Source: an uncultured Eubacteriales bacterium
GTDB taxonomy: Bacteria; Bacillota; Clostridia; Saccharofermentanales; UBA5734
Direction: 5' to 3'
Length of the DNA stretch: 64,000 nucleotides
NCBI GenBank assembly: GCA_903835065.1
Contig: CAILLO010000008.1
Span: 1 to 64,000 of the forward strand
The notes under the pieces were generated by a model. It ran no database searches, was not told the origin of the DNA, and worked only from the letters and a program-made list of their open reading frames with translations. Below, one piece after another: positions 35,393-47,729 of the stretch. Numbering within the stretch: the stretch's first letter is position 1; every line of letters starts with the position of its first letter. The position numbers and the translations under genes were made by a program.

Positions 35393-36061
35393 ATGGAAGA
35401 CGTGAGGAAGGAACTACTCCGCTGGGCCGGCGAAGTCGAGGGGCGCTCCACCGCGGACTGGGAGAACCTCCCCGACATCGGCCTCTACATGGACCAGGTC
35501 GTGACCTACGTCGAACGCCAGCTCGCCGCGGTCTGGCGCCTCGAGCGCGAGAAGCCGCTCACGCCCGCGATGGTCAACAACTACGCGAACGGCCAGATGC
35601 TGCCGCGCGCGGACGCCCAGAAGAAGTATTCCCGCGACCACCTCGCGATGCTGCTGATCCTGTGCACGCTCAAGCCCGTCATGCCGATCGCCGATATCGG
35701 ACGCCTGCTGTCCGGTTACCGCAGCGAGGGCGACATGGACGGCTTCTACCGGAATTTCCGCGAGACGCAGTCCCGCGCGATGGCCGGAATCTCCACGGCC
35801 CTGCGCGACGCCCTCGAAGGGGTGCCCGAGGGGCCGGAGGGCGAGACCGCCATGCGCATGCTCGCGCTGGGGCTCGCCGTCGAGGCGAACACGCGCAGCC
35901 TCGCCTCCGAGCGGATCCTGCAACTGCTCGCCGAGCAGGCGACCGCGACCGCCGCAGCCGCGAAGGCGCCGGGCGAGCGCAGCGAGAAGGCCGAGCAGAA
36001 GGCCGAGAAGGCCGAACGTGCGGAAAAGGAGAAGGCCGAGAAGGCCGAAAAGGGCCGCTAG
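35393..36061 (+). CDS. DUF1836 MerR-like regulator
   Basis: A 222-residue putative DNA-binding protein. Residues about 20-130 match DUF1836: LPDIGLYMDQVVTYVE, LTPAMVNNYANGQMLPR and KYSRDHLAMLLILC, a helix-turn-helix arrangement like MerR. The C-terminal tail after about 185 is an Ala/Glu/Lys repeat (EKAEQKAEKAERAEK), likely a charged helix. AGGAGGGG precedes the ATG. It probably binds the palindrome in its own promoter. DUF1836 proteins are typical of Firmicutes; their targets are mostly unknown. It is convergent with the ABC-F gene, with one base between stops. Confidence 0.85.
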   Translation: MEDVRKELLRWAGEVEGRSTADWENLPDIGLYMDQVVTYVERQLAAVWRLEREKPLTPAMVNNYANGQMLPRADAQKKYSRDHLAMLLILCTLKPVMPIADIGRLLSGYRSEGDMDGFYRNFRETQSRAMAGISTALRDALEGVPEGPEGETAMRMLALGLAVEANTRSLASERILQLLAEQATATAAAAKAPGERSEKAEQKAEKAERAEKEKAEKAEKGR

Positions 36062-36062
36062 G

Positions 36063-37994
<1,932 letters not shown>

Positions 37995-37997
37995 GCG

Positions 37998-38516
37998 TCA
38001 GGACCCGTGCTTCCCCGTCCGCTCCTCGATCGAGAGGCGGAGGATGGTGGCGGGCAGTGCGGCGCCGTCGCGGAATTCCTTGACGAAGCGGTCCATCACG
38101 GCGTCCGGGTCATTCTCGAGCCGACGGATCATCACCTCGAGCGCGTGCAGGCACTCGGCGGGGTCGGAGACCTCCTCGAGGCGTCCCGCGACGTGGACGG
38201 AACGGTAGCCGTGCGAGCATTCGCCGTCCTTGTAGCCGAGGTCCTCGACGGCAAGCGCGGACACGAAGGGGTTCAGGCGCAGCAGGTCGATCTTGCGGCC
38301 CGTCTTCGCGGCGTGGAAGTACAGGCAGTTCCGCTCGGCGTCGTAGCCGTGGTTCATCACGACGACGTGCGGGCGCAGATCGGGGCCGCACAGCGCGACG
38401 GACACGTACTTCGTCGTCGAGAGGATGCGGTCGGTCTCGTCCTTCTCGTCGATCGCGCGGTCGGCGCGGCGCAGGTGGTAGCGCCGTGGTTCGGGGGTCG
38501 GTCCGGATGTCGGCAT
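37998..38516 (-). CDS. Pyridoxamine 5'-phosphate oxidase-like FMN-binding split-barrel protein
   Basis: A 172-residue protein of the flavin-reductase-like split barrel. Recognisable features are the N-terminal RILSTTKYVSVALCG, VVVMNHGYDAERNCLYFH and the AAKTGRKIDLLRLNP helix, as in Firmicute NimA-like and nitroimidazole-resistance-like proteins. It likely binds FMN and reduces or binds a small molecule. The ATG at 38514-38516 follows AGGAGGG; the far longer open frame is a shadow. It is first in a two-gene unit with the ABC-F gene. The specific reaction is unknown. Confidence 0.85.
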   Translation of the reverse strand: MPTSGPTPEPRRYHLRRADRAIDEKDETDRILSTTKYVSVALCGPDLRPHVVVMNHGYDAERNCLYFHAAKTGRKIDLLRLNPFVSALAVEDLGYKDGECSHGYRSVHVAGRLEEVSDPAECLHALEVMIRRLENDPDAVMDRFVKEFRDGAALPATILRLSIEERTGKHGS

Positions 38517-38696
38517 GGGGGCCCTCCTGGCATTTCGATGGGCATCGCGACAAGTGCCATGATACCACACGGGCCGGGAGCCCCGCCGCCGCCGGGCCGC
38601 ACGCCGGCCGGACGGCAGGAGTCCCGGGTCTGTGGCATCATGGAGGCGTTGGTACGCAATCGACACGCAACGATGCCCGTGCACGATGAGGTCGTC

Positions 38697-41522
38697 ATGC
38701 GAAACGATTCCGATCCGAGGACGACCGAACTCCGGATGTCCGCCGAACGGCTCGGACTGGCGCTCGAGTCCGCGCACGCGGGTATGTGGGAGTGGGACCT
38801 CGCCACCAACGACAATTTCTGGTCGCCGGAGCTGTGGGAAGTCTACGGCGTCGAGCGGGATTCCTGCGCGGCGTCCTACGACGCCTGGAAGGCCCTGGTC
38901 CACCCCGAGGACGTCGAGGAATCGGTGCGGTCGATTCGGGTGGCGGTGCAGTCCCGATCCGAGCTCGAATTCGAGTGGCGCAGGGTCGGGAAGGACGGCG
39001 CGGTCCACTGGCTCCTGTCCCGCGGGCGGCCGATCCTGGACGAACAGGGCGCCCTGACCCGCTATATCGGCATCGTGCTCGACATTTCGGGGCGCAAGGC
39101 GTACGAGCGGCGGATCACCCAGCTGCAGCGGATCTATGCCATGCTCAGCCAGATCAACCAGACGATCGTGCGCACGAAGACGCGCGACAAGCTCTATCGG
39201 TCGATCGCCGACGTCTCGGCCGACTTCGGGGGGTTCTTCCTCACGTCCGTGGCCGTCTTCGACGATTCCTTCGACAGGCTCCGGCTCGTGGCGGTCCATG
39301 GCCGCGAGATCCAGGACATGCCGTTCCAGGAGATCCCGATCCACGATCCCATGTTCCGGGACACCCCTTATGCCCGGGCGATCCGCGAGGCGAAGGTCGC
39401 GACCAGCTGGGACGTCCGGACGGACGGAGGCATGGCGGCCTGGAAGGGGCGCATCGGAGCCCGAGACGGCATCGCGCTGGCGGTCGTCCCGTTCTCCTGC
39501 AAGGGCTTCATGGCCGGCGTGCTGAGCCTGTGTTCCGACGAACCGGGGTTCTTCACGGACGAGCAGGAGATCAAGCTGCTTGAAGAGGTCGGGATGGATA
39601 TCACCTTCGCGCTCGACGCGATGGAGACCGAGGCCGAGCGCAGACGGGAGGAGCAGCTCCGGAACGCCTCCGAGGAAATGTACCGCCTCGTGACGGAGAG
39701 CACCGAGGACTGGATCTACTGGAGGGCTCCGGACCGCAGTTTCCGTTACTGCTCTCCTTCCGTGGAGAAACTGACCGGTTATGGCCCGGCCGAGTTCCTG
39801 GAGGATCCCGGACTGCTGGAGCGGATCGTCCACCCGGACGACCTGGCCGGCTTCCTCGAGCACCTCGACCGCTACGCGGACGAAATCTGCGACGGCATCG
39901 ACTTCCGCATCGTCCGCAAGGACGGCGTCGTGCGGTGGATCCGCCACACCTGCGCTCCGATCCTGGTGGACGGCGGGGTGCAGGCCGGACGCCGTGGCAC
40001 GAACCAGGACTGGACCGAACGCTTCGCGGCCGAGAAGGCCCTGCGCGAGAGCGAGGACCGGCTCAGTACGTTGTTCGATGCGTCCCCCGACGCCATGTTC
40101 GTCACGGACCTCGACGGTCGGATCCTCATGCTGAACCGGATCGCCTCGGAGCGGTACGGGTATTCGGCCGAGGAACTCCGTCGGATGTCCGGCAAGGACA
40201 TGGCCCCGGACGACATGAAAGGCCTGGCGGAGGGCCTGATCCAGGACGCGGTCGCCACCGGGCGCCCCGTCGAGCTCGTGTCCGTCCGCAAGGACGGCTC
40301 CCGGATCCGCGAGGAGGTCGTCTTCCGCCGGGTCGAACTCGACGGCAGACCCTGCCTCTTCTCCAGCGCCCGCGACATCATGGAGCGCGTCGAGTCGGAG
40401 CAGCGGACCCAGCTCCAGCTGCAGCGGCTGCGCGCCCTCCACGCGATCGACATGATGATCGCCTCCAACTTCGAGGTGAAACAGACCCTGAACCTCCTGC
40501 TCGACCAGGTCGTCACGCAGCTGCACGCCGACGCGGCCGCCATCCTCCTCGCCGGGCCCGACGGGCCGATGCTCTCCTATGTGGCAGGCCGGGGCTTCCA
40601 TTCCCGCGCCGTCCAGTCCCTGAAGCTCCTGCCGGGCGACGGCCTGGCCGGCAAGGTCGCGCACGACCGGAGAATCCATCACATCGCCAGCTTCCGGGAC
40701 GCGGACCCGGGCCCCCAGTACCGGGCGATGCTGCCGGGAGAGGGGTTCGTCGCCTATTTCGGCGCCCCGCTGATCGCGAAGGGCCAGGTGAAGGGCGTGC
40801 TCGAGGTCTACCACCGATCCGCCCTCGACCCCGACGCGGACTGGGTGGACTTCCTCGAGACGCTCGCCGGGCAGGCCGCCCTCGCCATCGACTACGCCCA
40901 GTTGTTCACGGGCCTGCAGAAATCCAACTCCGAACTGGCCGAGGCCTACGAGGAGACGATCGAAGGGTGGTCCCGCGCGATGGAGCTCCGGGACCAGGAG
41001 ACCGAGGGACACACCCGCCGGGCCACCGAACTGACCGTTCGCCTGGCCCTCGCGGCCGGGATCCCGAAGGAGCAGCTCGTGCACGTCCGGCACGGCGCCC
41101 TGCTGCACGACATCGGCAAGCTCGGCGTGCCCGATTCGATCCTGCTCAAGGCCGGACCGCTGGACGAGGACGAGCTCCGCACCATCCGGTGCCACCCCCA
41201 GTGCGCCTACGACCTGCTGTCGACGGTGGCCTACCTGAAGCCCGCGCTCGAGATCCCCTTCTGCCACCACGAACGGTGGGACGGGACCGGCTACCCGCGC
41301 GGCCTTAAGGGCATGGAGATCCCGCTCGCGGCCCGCCTGTTCGCCGTCGTCGACGTCTGGGACGCGCTCCGCTCCGACCGGCCTTACCGGAAAGGGTGGA
41401 ACGAGACCGATGTCCTCGCGAAGCTGCGCGAGGAGTCCGGGCGCCACTTCGACCCGGCGGCCGTCGACCTCTTCCTGAAGGTGCTCGAGGACTTCCCGAT
41501 CGTTCCGGAAGTCCACTGCTGA
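38697..41522 (+). CDS. PAS/GAF multi-sensor HD-GYP cyclic-di-GMP phosphodiesterase
   Basis: A 941-residue cytosolic sensor. Rough domain order: PAS (15-130), GAF (150-300), PAS (325-440), PAS (450-565), GAF (585-735), HD-GYP (745-930). The output domain has HGALLHDIGKLGVPD with the HD pair, and HHERWDGTGYPRGLKG with the GYP motif, so it should degrade c-di-GMP. No transmembrane segments are visible. The ATG at 38697 has a GAGG site; in-frame ATGs at 38673 and 38640 are alternatives. It is the second c-di-GMP-degrading gene in the window, and no GGDEF cyclase is present. Confidence 0.92.
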   Translation: MRNDSDPRTTELRMSAERLGLALESAHAGMWEWDLATNDNFWSPELWEVYGVERDSCAASYDAWKALVHPEDVEESVRSIRVAVQSRSELEFEWRRVGKDGAVHWLLSRGRPILDEQGALTRYIGIVLDISGRKAYERRITQLQRIYAMLSQINQTIVRTKTRDKLYRSIADVSADFGGFFLTSVAVFDDSFDRLRLVAVHGREIQDMPFQEIPIHDPMFRDTPYARAIREAKVATSWDVRTDGGMAAWKGRIGARDGIALAVVPFSCKGFMAGVLSLCSDEPGFFTDEQEIKLLEEVGMDITFALDAMETEAERRREEQLRNASEEMYRLVTESTEDWIYWRAPDRSFRYCSPSVEKLTGYGPAEFLEDPGLLERIVHPDDLAGFLEHLDRYADEICDGIDFRIVRKDGVVRWIRHTCAPILVDGGVQAGRRGTNQDWTERFAAEKALRESEDRLSTLFDASPDAMFVTDLDGRILMLNRIASERYGYSAEELRRMSGKDMAPDDMKGLAEGLIQDAVATGRPVELVSVRKDGSRIREEVVFRRVELDGRPCLFSSARDIMERVESEQRTQLQLQRLRALHAIDMMIASNFEVKQTLNLLLDQVVTQLHADAAAILLAGPDGPMLSYVAGRGFHSRAVQSLKLLPGDGLAGKVAHDRRIHHIASFRDADPGPQYRAMLPGEGFVAYFGAPLIAKGQVKGVLEVYHRSALDPDADWVDFLETLAGQAALAIDYAQLFTGLQKSNSELAEAYEETIEGWSRAMELRDQETEGHTRRATELTVRLALAAGIPKEQLVHVRHGALLHDIGKLGVPDSILLKAGPLDEDELRTIRCHPQCAYDLLSTVAYLKPALEIPFCHHERWDGTGYPRGLKGMEIPLAARLFAVVDVWDALRSDRPYRKGWNETDVLAKLREESGRHFDPAAVDLFLKVLEDFPIVPEVHC

Positions 41523-41594
41523 ACGAATCCGCACCATGCGCGCAAAACCGCGCGATTCCGTCATTTTTCGTTCCGTTCTCTTGCCGCGCCGACC

Positions 41595-41623
41595 TTGCCC
41601 GACCGCGAGCTCCGGAGTAGCAT
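41595..41623 (+). promoter_or_regulatory. Possible promoter of the leucine/isoleucine operon
   Basis: -35 TTGCCC (41595-41600), a 17-base spacer and -10 TAGCAT (41618-41623). This leaves about 60 bases of leader before leuA. I see no T-box, leader peptide or attenuator hairpin in that leader. Confidence 0.4.
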
Positions 41624-41692
41624 ATGGGGAACACGGAAGATGCCCTCGGCGTGCCATGTGCGCGCACGGCGGCGGGAAAGGGGAAGGAAGCC

Positions 41693-43219
41693 ATGACCAA
41701 GGACGACAAGCGGATCATCCGGATCTTCGACACCACCCTGCGCGACGGCGAACAGGCGCCCGGCTGCAGCATGAACCACCAGGAGAAGCTGGAGGTGGCC
41801 CTGGCCCTGGAAGCCCTGCGCGTCGACACGATCGAGGCCGGGTTCGCGATCGCCTCCCCCGGGGACTTCGAGTCGGTCCGGCAGATCGCGAAGCAGGTGC
41901 GCGACGTGCGCATCGCGAGCCTCGCGCGCGCCGTCCCCGCCGACATCCAGCGCGCCTGGGAAGCCCTGCGTGGGGCGCAGGCGCCCGTGATCCACGTCTT
42001 CCTCGCGACTTCTCCGATCCACATGGAATACAAACTCAAGATGACGGCCGACCAGGTCTTCGAGCGCGCCCGCGAGATGGTCGCGCTGGCCGCGTCCCTC
42101 GCCCCCGAGGTCGAGTTCTCCGCCGAGGACGCCAGCCGCAGCGACTGGGATTTCCTTTGCAAGGTGTACGGGGCGGTGCTCGCCGCCGGAGCCGCGACGA
42201 TCAACATCCCCGACACCGTCGGCTACGCCTCGCCGGAGGAGTTCGGCGCGATGGTCGCGTACGTGATGAAGAACACGCCCGGCATCGAGAAGGCCGTCGT
42301 CTCCGTCCACTGCCACAACGACCTCGGCCTCGCCGTCGCGAACTCGCTCGCCGCCGTGCGCGCGGGCGCCTCGCAGATCGAGTGCACGATCAACGGGCTC
42401 GGCGAGAGAGCCGGCAACGCGTCGCTCGAGGAAGTCGCGATGGCCCTGAAGACGCGCACCGAATACTTCGGGTGCGACACGAACCTCGACACCCGCAGGA
42501 TCTACCGCACGAGCCGCCTCGTGTCGGCCGTGACCGGCGCCCCGGTCCAGATCAACAAGGCCGTCGTCGGGCAGAACGCGTTCGCGCACGAGGCCGGCAT
42601 CCACCAGCACGGCGTGATGGCCAACGCCCTGACCTACGAGATCATGAGCCCCGAGTCGATCGGCGTGCCGCGCAAGAACATGGTCCTCGGCAAGCACTCC
42701 GGCCGCCACGCCTTCGAGCAGCGCATCCAGGACATGGGCTTCCAGACGACCCGCGAGGAACTGGACGTCCTGTTCGCCCGATTCAAGGAGCTCGCCGACC
42801 GCAAGCGCACCGTGACCGACCGCGACATCGAGGCGCTCATGGGCGTCGGCGTCGCCGAGGACAAGCCGGGCCTCTACAAGCTCGAGCGCTTCGTGATCAA
42901 CAGCGGCAACACGATCACCGCGACCGCGACGGTCCGGCTGCTGCGCGAGGGCGTGCCCGTCGAGCAGGTCGCGACCGGCGACGGTCCGGTCGACGCGATG
43001 TTCACCGCGATCAACCGCATCGTGGGCGTCAAGTTCACGCTGACCGACTACACCTTGCGCGCCGTGACCGAGGCGACCGACGCCCAGGGCGAGGCGACCG
43101 TCAAGATCCGCCGCGACGCCGGGATCTTCAACGGCCGCGGCATCAGCACCGACGTGCTCGAGGCCACCGCCAAGGCCTACGTCAATGCAATCAACCACAT
43201 GCTCGAAACGAAGGAGTGA
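41693..43219 (+). CDS. leuA: 2-isopropylmalate synthase
   Basis: Condenses acetyl-CoA with 2-oxoisovalerate, the first step of leucine synthesis. The 508-residue protein has the catalytic [16 protein letters not shown], the metal-binding [23 protein letters not shown], and a C-terminal LeuA regulatory domain (about 380-508) that usually binds leucine for feedback inhibition. ATG 41693 follows GGGGAAGGA; the frame is open further upstream but without a site. First gene of a seven-gene operon. Confidence 0.95.
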   Translation: MTKDDKRIIRIFDTTLRDGEQAPGCSMNHQEKLEVALALEALRVDTIEAGFAIASPGDFESVRQIAKQVRDVRIASLARAVPADIQRAWEALRGAQAPVIHVFLATSPIHMEYKLKMTADQVFERAREMVALAASLAPEVEFSAEDASRSDWDFLCKVYGAVLAAGAATINIPDTVGYASPEEFGAMVAYVMKNTPGIEKAVVSVHCHNDLGLAVANSLAAVRAGASQIECTINGLGERAGNASLEEVAMALKTRTEYFGCDTNLDTRRIYRTSRLVSAVTGAPVQINKAVVGQNAFAHEAGIHQHGVMANALTYEIMSPESIGVPRKNMVLGKHSGRHAFEQRIQDMGFQTTREELDVLFARFKELADRKRTVTDRDIEALMGVGVAEDKPGLYKLERFVINSGNTITATATVRLLREGVPVEQVATGDGPVDAMFTAINRIVGVKFTLTDYTLRAVTEATDAQGEATVKIRRDAGIFNGRGISTDVLEATAKAYVNAINHMLETKE

Positions 43220-43224
43220 CGCGC

Positions 43225-44823
43225 ATGAAGGTCGAGATCCTCGACACGACCCTGCGCGACGGCGCACAGGCCGAGGGCGTCTCGTTCTCGGTCAACGACA
43301 AGCTGCGCATCGTCGACACCCTGCAGGCGCTGGGCGTCGACGTGATCGAGGCGGGCAACCCCGGGTCGAATCCGAAGGACCGCGCGTTCTTCGAGGCGTT
43401 CCACCAGGCGGCGCCCGCCCTGGGGAACACGCGCCTCGCCGCCTTCGGCAGCACGCGCCGCAAGGGCGTGAAGCCGGAGGAGGACGCGGGACTGGCGGCG
43501 CTGCTCGAGGCGGGCACGGACACGGTCGTCGTGTTCGGCAAGGTCCGCCCGGCGGAGATCTCCGAGATCCTCGGGGCGACCTGCGAGGAGAACCTCCGCA
43601 TGCTGCGCGACACGGTGGAATACCTGCGCGCGAACGGCCGCACCGTGATCTACGACGCCGAGCACTTCTTCGACGGCTACCGCACCGAGCCCGCCTACGC
43701 GCTCGAATGCCTCGTCGCGGCGGCCGACAGCGGCGCCGCGACGGTCGTCCTGTGCGACACCAACGGCGGGTCGATGCCCGAAGAGGTGACCGCAGGCGTC
43801 CAGACCGCGGTCGCCTGCCTCGCGAAGGACCACCCCGACGTCCGCGTCGGCATCCACTGCCACAACGACGCCGGCGTCGCCGTCGCGAACTCCCTGGCCG
43901 CCGTCCGCGCCGGGGCGACGCACGTGCAGGGCACGCTGATCGGCATCGGCGAGCGCTGCGGCAACGCGAACCTCACCACGATCATCGCGGATCTCCAGCT
44001 CAAGTACGGCATCGAATGCCTCCCCGCCGACCGCATCGCCCTGCTGACGCACGCGGCGCGCAGCCTCGCGGAGACGGCGAACCTCGCGCTGCCCGGCAAC
44101 GAGCCGTACGTGGGCGTTTCGGCGTTCTCGCACAAGGCGGGGATGCACGTCGACGCGGTGAACAAGAACCCGACGACCTACGAGCACGTCCCGCCCGACG
44201 CCGTCGGCAACTCGCGCCGCTTCCTGCTCTCCGAGATCGCCGGCCGCAGCTCCGTGCTGGCCCTCGTGCGGCGTCTGCGCCCCGACGTCGCCAAGGACGC
44301 GCCCGAGGTGTCCGCCCTGCTCGAGAAGTTCAAGAAGCTCGAGCACGAGGGCTATTCCTTCGAGGGCGCCGAGGCGTCCCAGACCCTGCTCGTCTGCAAG
44401 GAACTCGGGCTCTACCAGCCCTTCTTCCGCCTCGAGAAGATGAGGATCACCGGCGAGCAGCCGCACGTCGGCGCATACTCGGCCTCCGCCTTCATCAAGA
44501 TCCACGTCGGTGCCGAGAACGAGGTCACCGCCGGCGAGGGCGACGGCCCGGTCCACGCGATGGACCGCGCGCTGCGCAAGGCGCTCCACGTCTTCTACCC
44601 CCACGTCGCGGACGTCCGCCTCACCGACTACAAGGTCCGCGTGCTCGACACCGCCGCCACCGCCTCCAAGGTCCGCGTCCTGATCGAGAGCACCGACGGG
44701 GACGACGTGTGGACCACCGTGGGCGTCTCGACCGACATCCTCGAGGCGTCCTGGCAGGCCCTCGTCGACTCCCTGGAATACCGCCTCATGAAGACCGCCC
44801 TCAAGCAACCGAAGGAGAAGTGA
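43225..44823 (+). CDS. cimA: (R)-citramalate synthase
   Basis: Condenses acetyl-CoA and pyruvate to citramalate, feeding 2-oxobutyrate and thus isoleucine without threonine deaminase. The 532-residue product begins [18 protein letters not shown], the variant typical of CimA rather than LeuA, and has [23 protein letters not shown] and a C-terminal LeuA-type dimer domain. Placed five bases after leuA with AAGGAG before the ATG. The following leuCDB genes can process both citramalate and isopropylmalate. Homocitrate synthase is an unlikely alternative given the context. Confidence 0.9.
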   Translation: MKVEILDTTLRDGAQAEGVSFSVNDKLRIVDTLQALGVDVIEAGNPGSNPKDRAFFEAFHQAAPALGNTRLAAFGSTRRKGVKPEEDAGLAALLEAGTDTVVVFGKVRPAEISEILGATCEENLRMLRDTVEYLRANGRTVIYDAEHFFDGYRTEPAYALECLVAAADSGAATVVLCDTNGGSMPEEVTAGVQTAVACLAKDHPDVRVGIHCHNDAGVAVANSLAAVRAGATHVQGTLIGIGERCGNANLTTIIADLQLKYGIECLPADRIALLTHAARSLAETANLALPGNEPYVGVSAFSHKAGMHVDAVNKNPTTYEHVPPDAVGNSRRFLLSEIAGRSSVLALVRRLRPDVAKDAPEVSALLEKFKKLEHEGYSFEGAEASQTLLVCKELGLYQPFFRLEKMRITGEQPHVGAYSASAFIKIHVGAENEVTAGEGDGPVHAMDRALRKALHVFYPHVADVRLTDYKVRVLDTAATASKVRVLIESTDGDDVWTTVGVSTDILEASWQALVDSLEYRLMKTALKQPKEK

Positions 44824-44825
44824 AC

Positions 44826-46124
44826 ATGGCCATGACGATGACCCAGAAGATCCTCGCCCGGCACGCCGGCCTGGACAAGGTCGTGCCCGGACAGCTGATC
44901 GAGGCGTCCCTCGACCTGGTGCTCGGCAACGACATCACCACGCCCCCCGCGCTGGACGTCTTCGCCGCGACCGGCGTCCAGAAGGTGTTCGACAAGGAGA
45001 AGGTCGTGATCGTCCCCGACCACTTCACGCCGAACAAGGACATCCAGTCGGCCGAGCAGGCCAAGAAGATCCGCCTGTTCTCCCGCGCGCAGGGGCTGGT
45101 CAACTACTACGAGCAGGGCGAGATGGAGATGGGGATCGAGCACGTCGTCCTCCCGGAGAACGGCCTCGTGGCCCCCGGCGACGTGATCATCGGCGCCGAC
45201 TCGCACACCTGCACGTACGGCGCGCTCGGCGCGTTCGCGACCGGCGTGGGCAGCACGGACATGGCCTGCGGCATGGCGACGGGCACCGCGTGGTTCCGCG
45301 TCCCCTCCGCGATCCGCTTCGAGCTGGTCGGCAAGCCGTCCCGCTGGGTGACCGGCAAGGACGTGATCCTCTACATCATCGGGAAGATCGGCGTCGACGG
45401 CGCCCTGTACAAGTCGATGGAGTTCACGGGCCCCGGCGTCGCGGAGCTGTCGATGGAGGAACGCCTCACGATGGCGAACATGGCCATCGAGGCCGGCGGC
45501 AAGAACGGCATCTTCCCGGTCGACGAGAAGACGCTCGCCTACCTCGAGAAGTACGCCCCGAAACGCCTGACCGCGGGCAATTTCCGCATCACCCGGGCCG
45601 ACGACGACGCCGAGTACGAGGAGACGCACACGATCGACCTCTCCAAGGTGCCGCTGATCCTCTCGTTCCCGCACCTCCCGTCGAACGCGAAGGCGCTCGG
45701 CACGTTCCCCGAGATCGCGATCGACCAGGTCGTGATCGGCTCCTGCACCAACGGCCGCATCAGCGACATGCGCGTGGCGCGCAGCATCCTCAAGGGGCGC
45801 AAGGTCGCCAAGGGCGTGCGCTGCATCGTCATCCCGGGCTCCCAGAAGGTCTACCTGCAGTGCGTCCGCGAAGGAATCGCCGAGGACCTCGTCGAGGCCG
45901 GGGCCGTGTTCAGCGCCCCCACCTGCGGGCCCTGCCTCGGCGGCCACATGGGCATCCTCGCCTCGGGCGAGCGCTGCGTGTCCACCACGAACCGAAACTT
46001 CGTCGGCCGCATGGGCCACGTGAAATCCGAAGTCTACCTGGCGGGCGTGCCCGTCGCCGCGGCGAGCGCCGTGGCGGGGCACATCGCGGGTCCCGACGAG
46101 ATCGGCGCAGAGGGGGAGGCGTAA
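44826..46124 (+). CDS. leuC: 3-isopropylmalate dehydratase large subunit
   Basis: Fe-S hydro-lyase subunit that isomerises 2- to 3-isopropylmalate (and probably citramalate to methylmalate). The 432-residue protein has the cluster cysteines in GSCTNGR and [12 protein letters not shown], plus [13 protein letters not shown] and [10 protein letters not shown]. The length fits the shorter LeuC/HacA-type subfamily of Firmicutes and archaea. It starts two bases after cimA and is followed by leuD. Confidence 0.94.
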   Translation: MAMTMTQKILARHAGLDKVVPGQLIEASLDLVLGNDITTPPALDVFAATGVQKVFDKEKVVIVPDHFTPNKDIQSAEQAKKIRLFSRAQGLVNYYEQGEMEMGIEHVVLPENGLVAPGDVIIGADSHTCTYGALGAFATGVGSTDMACGMATGTAWFRVPSAIRFELVGKPSRWVTGKDVILYIIGKIGVDGALYKSMEFTGPGVAELSMEERLTMANMAIEAGGKNGIFPVDEKTLAYLEKYAPKRLTAGNFRITRADDDAEYEETHTIDLSKVPLILSFPHLPSNAKALGTFPEIAIDQVVIGSCTNGRISDMRVARSILKGRKVAKGVRCIVIPGSQKVYLQCVREGIAEDLVEAGAVFSAPTCGPCLGGHMGILASGERCVSTTNRNFVGRMGHVKSEVYLAGVPVAAASAVAGHIAGPDEIGAEGEA

Positions 46125-46128
46125 GCAC

Positions 46129-46632
46129 ATGAAAGCCACCGGCAAGGTCTTCAAGTACGGCGACAACGTCGACACCGACGTCATCATCCCCGCGCGCTAC
46201 CTCAACCTGTCCGAGGCCTCGCAGCTGGCGAAGTACTGCATGATCGACCTCGACCCCACCTTCGTGCAGCGCGTCGCGCCCGGCGACATCATGGTCGCGG
46301 GCACCAACTTCGGCTGCGGATCCTCCCGCGAGCACGCCCCGATGGCCATCAAGGCCGCAGGCATCTCCTGCGTGATCGCCCCGACCTTCGCGCGCATCTT
46401 CTACCGCAACGCGATCAACATGGGCCTCCCGATCCTCGAGTGCGCCGAGGCGGCCGCCGCCGTCGCGGACGGGGACACGGTCGAGGTCGACTTCGAGACC
46501 GGCGCGATCGTCGACCGGACCACGGGGAAGACGTTCCAGGCGCTGCCGTTCCCGCCCTTCATCCGCAAGATCATGGAAGCCGACGGGCTCGTCGGCTACA
46601 TCCGCAGCAAGGGGGCCGGCTCGCATGGCTGA
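46129..46632 (+). CDS. leuD: 3-isopropylmalate dehydratase small subunit
   Basis: Partner of LeuC. The 167-residue swivel domain starts with [20 protein letters not shown] and has the active-site loop [14 protein letters not shown]. The short length pairs with the short LeuC type. It starts four bases after leuC and overlaps leuB by 8 bases. Confidence 0.95.
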   Translation: MKATGKVFKYGDNVDTDVIIPARYLNLSEASQLAKYCMIDLDPTFVQRVAPGDIMVAGTNFGCGSSREHAPMAIKAAGISCVIAPTFARIFYRNAINMGLPILECAEAAAAVADGDTVEVDFETGAIVDRTTGKTFQALPFPPFIRKIMEADGLVGYIRSKGAGSHG

Positions 46633-47710
46633 GTTCCGCATCGCGCTGATTCCCGGCGACGGCATCGGCCCCGAGGTCGTGGGCGAGGCCTGCCTCGTGC
46701 TCGACGCGGTCGGCCGGAGGCACGGCCACTCCTTCCGCTACGAGTCGGTCCTCGCGGGCGGTTGCGCCCTCGACGCGACCGGCGAGCCGCTGCCCGCGGC
46801 GACGCTGAAGACCTGCCAGGAGAGCGACGCGGTGCTGCTCGGCGCCGTCGGCGGCTGGAAATGGGACGTCCTGCCCGGGAACCTGCGCCCCGAACGCGCC
46901 CTGCTGGGCCTGCGCAGCGGGCTCGGCCTCTATGCGAACCTGCGCCCCGCGACGCTGCATCCGGCGCTCGCCGCCGCCTGCCCGCTGCGCGCGGATATCG
47001 CGGCGCTGGGCATCGACGTCGTGTTCGTCCGCGAGCTGACCGGCGGCATGTACTTCGGCGAGCGCGGCAGACGCCAGGGGAAGTACGGCCTCGAGGGCTA
47101 CGACACGGAGGCCTACGGCGTCGGCGAGATCGAGCGCATCGCGCGCGTCGGCTTCGAGCTGGCCCGCAAGCGCCGCAGGAAGCTCACGAGCGTCGACAAG
47201 GCCAACGTCCTCGAGAGCTCGCGCGTCTGGCGCGAGGTCGTCGTGCGCGTCGCGGCCGAGTACCCCGACGTCGCGCTCGACCACATGTACGTCGACAACG
47301 CCTCGATGCAGCTGATCCGTCGCCCGTCGGACTTCGACGTGTGCGTGACCACCAACATGTTCGGCGATATCCTGTCGGACGAGGCCGGGCAGATCACCGG
47401 CTCGATCGGCATGCTGCCGTCCGCCTCGCTCGGCGACCCGGGCAAGCCCGGCATGTACGAGCCCGTCCACGGCTCCGCGCCCGACATCGCGGGCCAGGAC
47501 AAGGCCAACCCGCTCGCCACGATCCTGTCGACCGCGATGATGCTGCGCCTGTCCTTCGGCCTTGACGAGGAGGCCGACGCGATCGAGCGGGCCGTCACGG
47601 CCGTCCTTTCGTCCGGCGCCCGCACGGCCGACATCCGGCTCGCGGGCGACGCGGCCGCTCCGATCGGCACCCGCGCGATGGGCCGCCTCGTCGTCCAGCA
47701 CCTGGCCTGA
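46625..47710 (+). CDS. leuB: 3-isopropylmalate dehydrogenase
   Basis: NAD-dependent oxidative decarboxylation of 3-isopropylmalate to 2-oxoisocaproate. The 361-residue product has the early [12 protein letters not shown], the substrate-binding Arg-rich stretch around [17 protein letters not shown], the [12 protein letters not shown] loop, and the metal- and NAD-binding [16 protein letters not shown]. It starts inside leuD, so translation is coupled. Confidence 0.96.
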   Translation: MAEFRIALIPGDGIGPEVVGEACLVLDAVGRRHGHSFRYESVLAGGCALDATGEPLPAATLKTCQESDAVLLGAVGGWKWDVLPGNLRPERALLGLRSGLGLYANLRPATLHPALAAACPLRADIAALGIDVVFVRELTGGMYFGERGRRQGKYGLEGYDTEAYGVGEIERIARVGFELARKRRRKLTSVDKANVLESSRVWREVVVRVAAEYPDVALDHMYVDNASMQLIRRPSDFDVCVTTNMFGDILSDEAGQITGSIGMLPSASLGDPGKPGMYEPVHGSAPDIAGQDKANPLATILSTAMMLRLSFGLDEEADAIERAVTAVLSSGARTADIRLAGDAAAPIGTRAMGRLVVQHLA

Positions 47711-47729
47711 ACCAAAGGAGGGACCCCCC

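Noticed and set aside
37998-41657. Minus-strand open frame of about 1,220 codons
   Set aside because: The real protein is the 172-residue part below 38516; the rest is antisense to the HD-GYP sensor and has no recognisable domains.
41523-41692. T-box riboswitch or leucine leader peptide before leuA
   Set aside because: No T-box consensus, specifier stem, Leu-rich small frame or terminator hairpin could be found; the same is true of the leuS leader.
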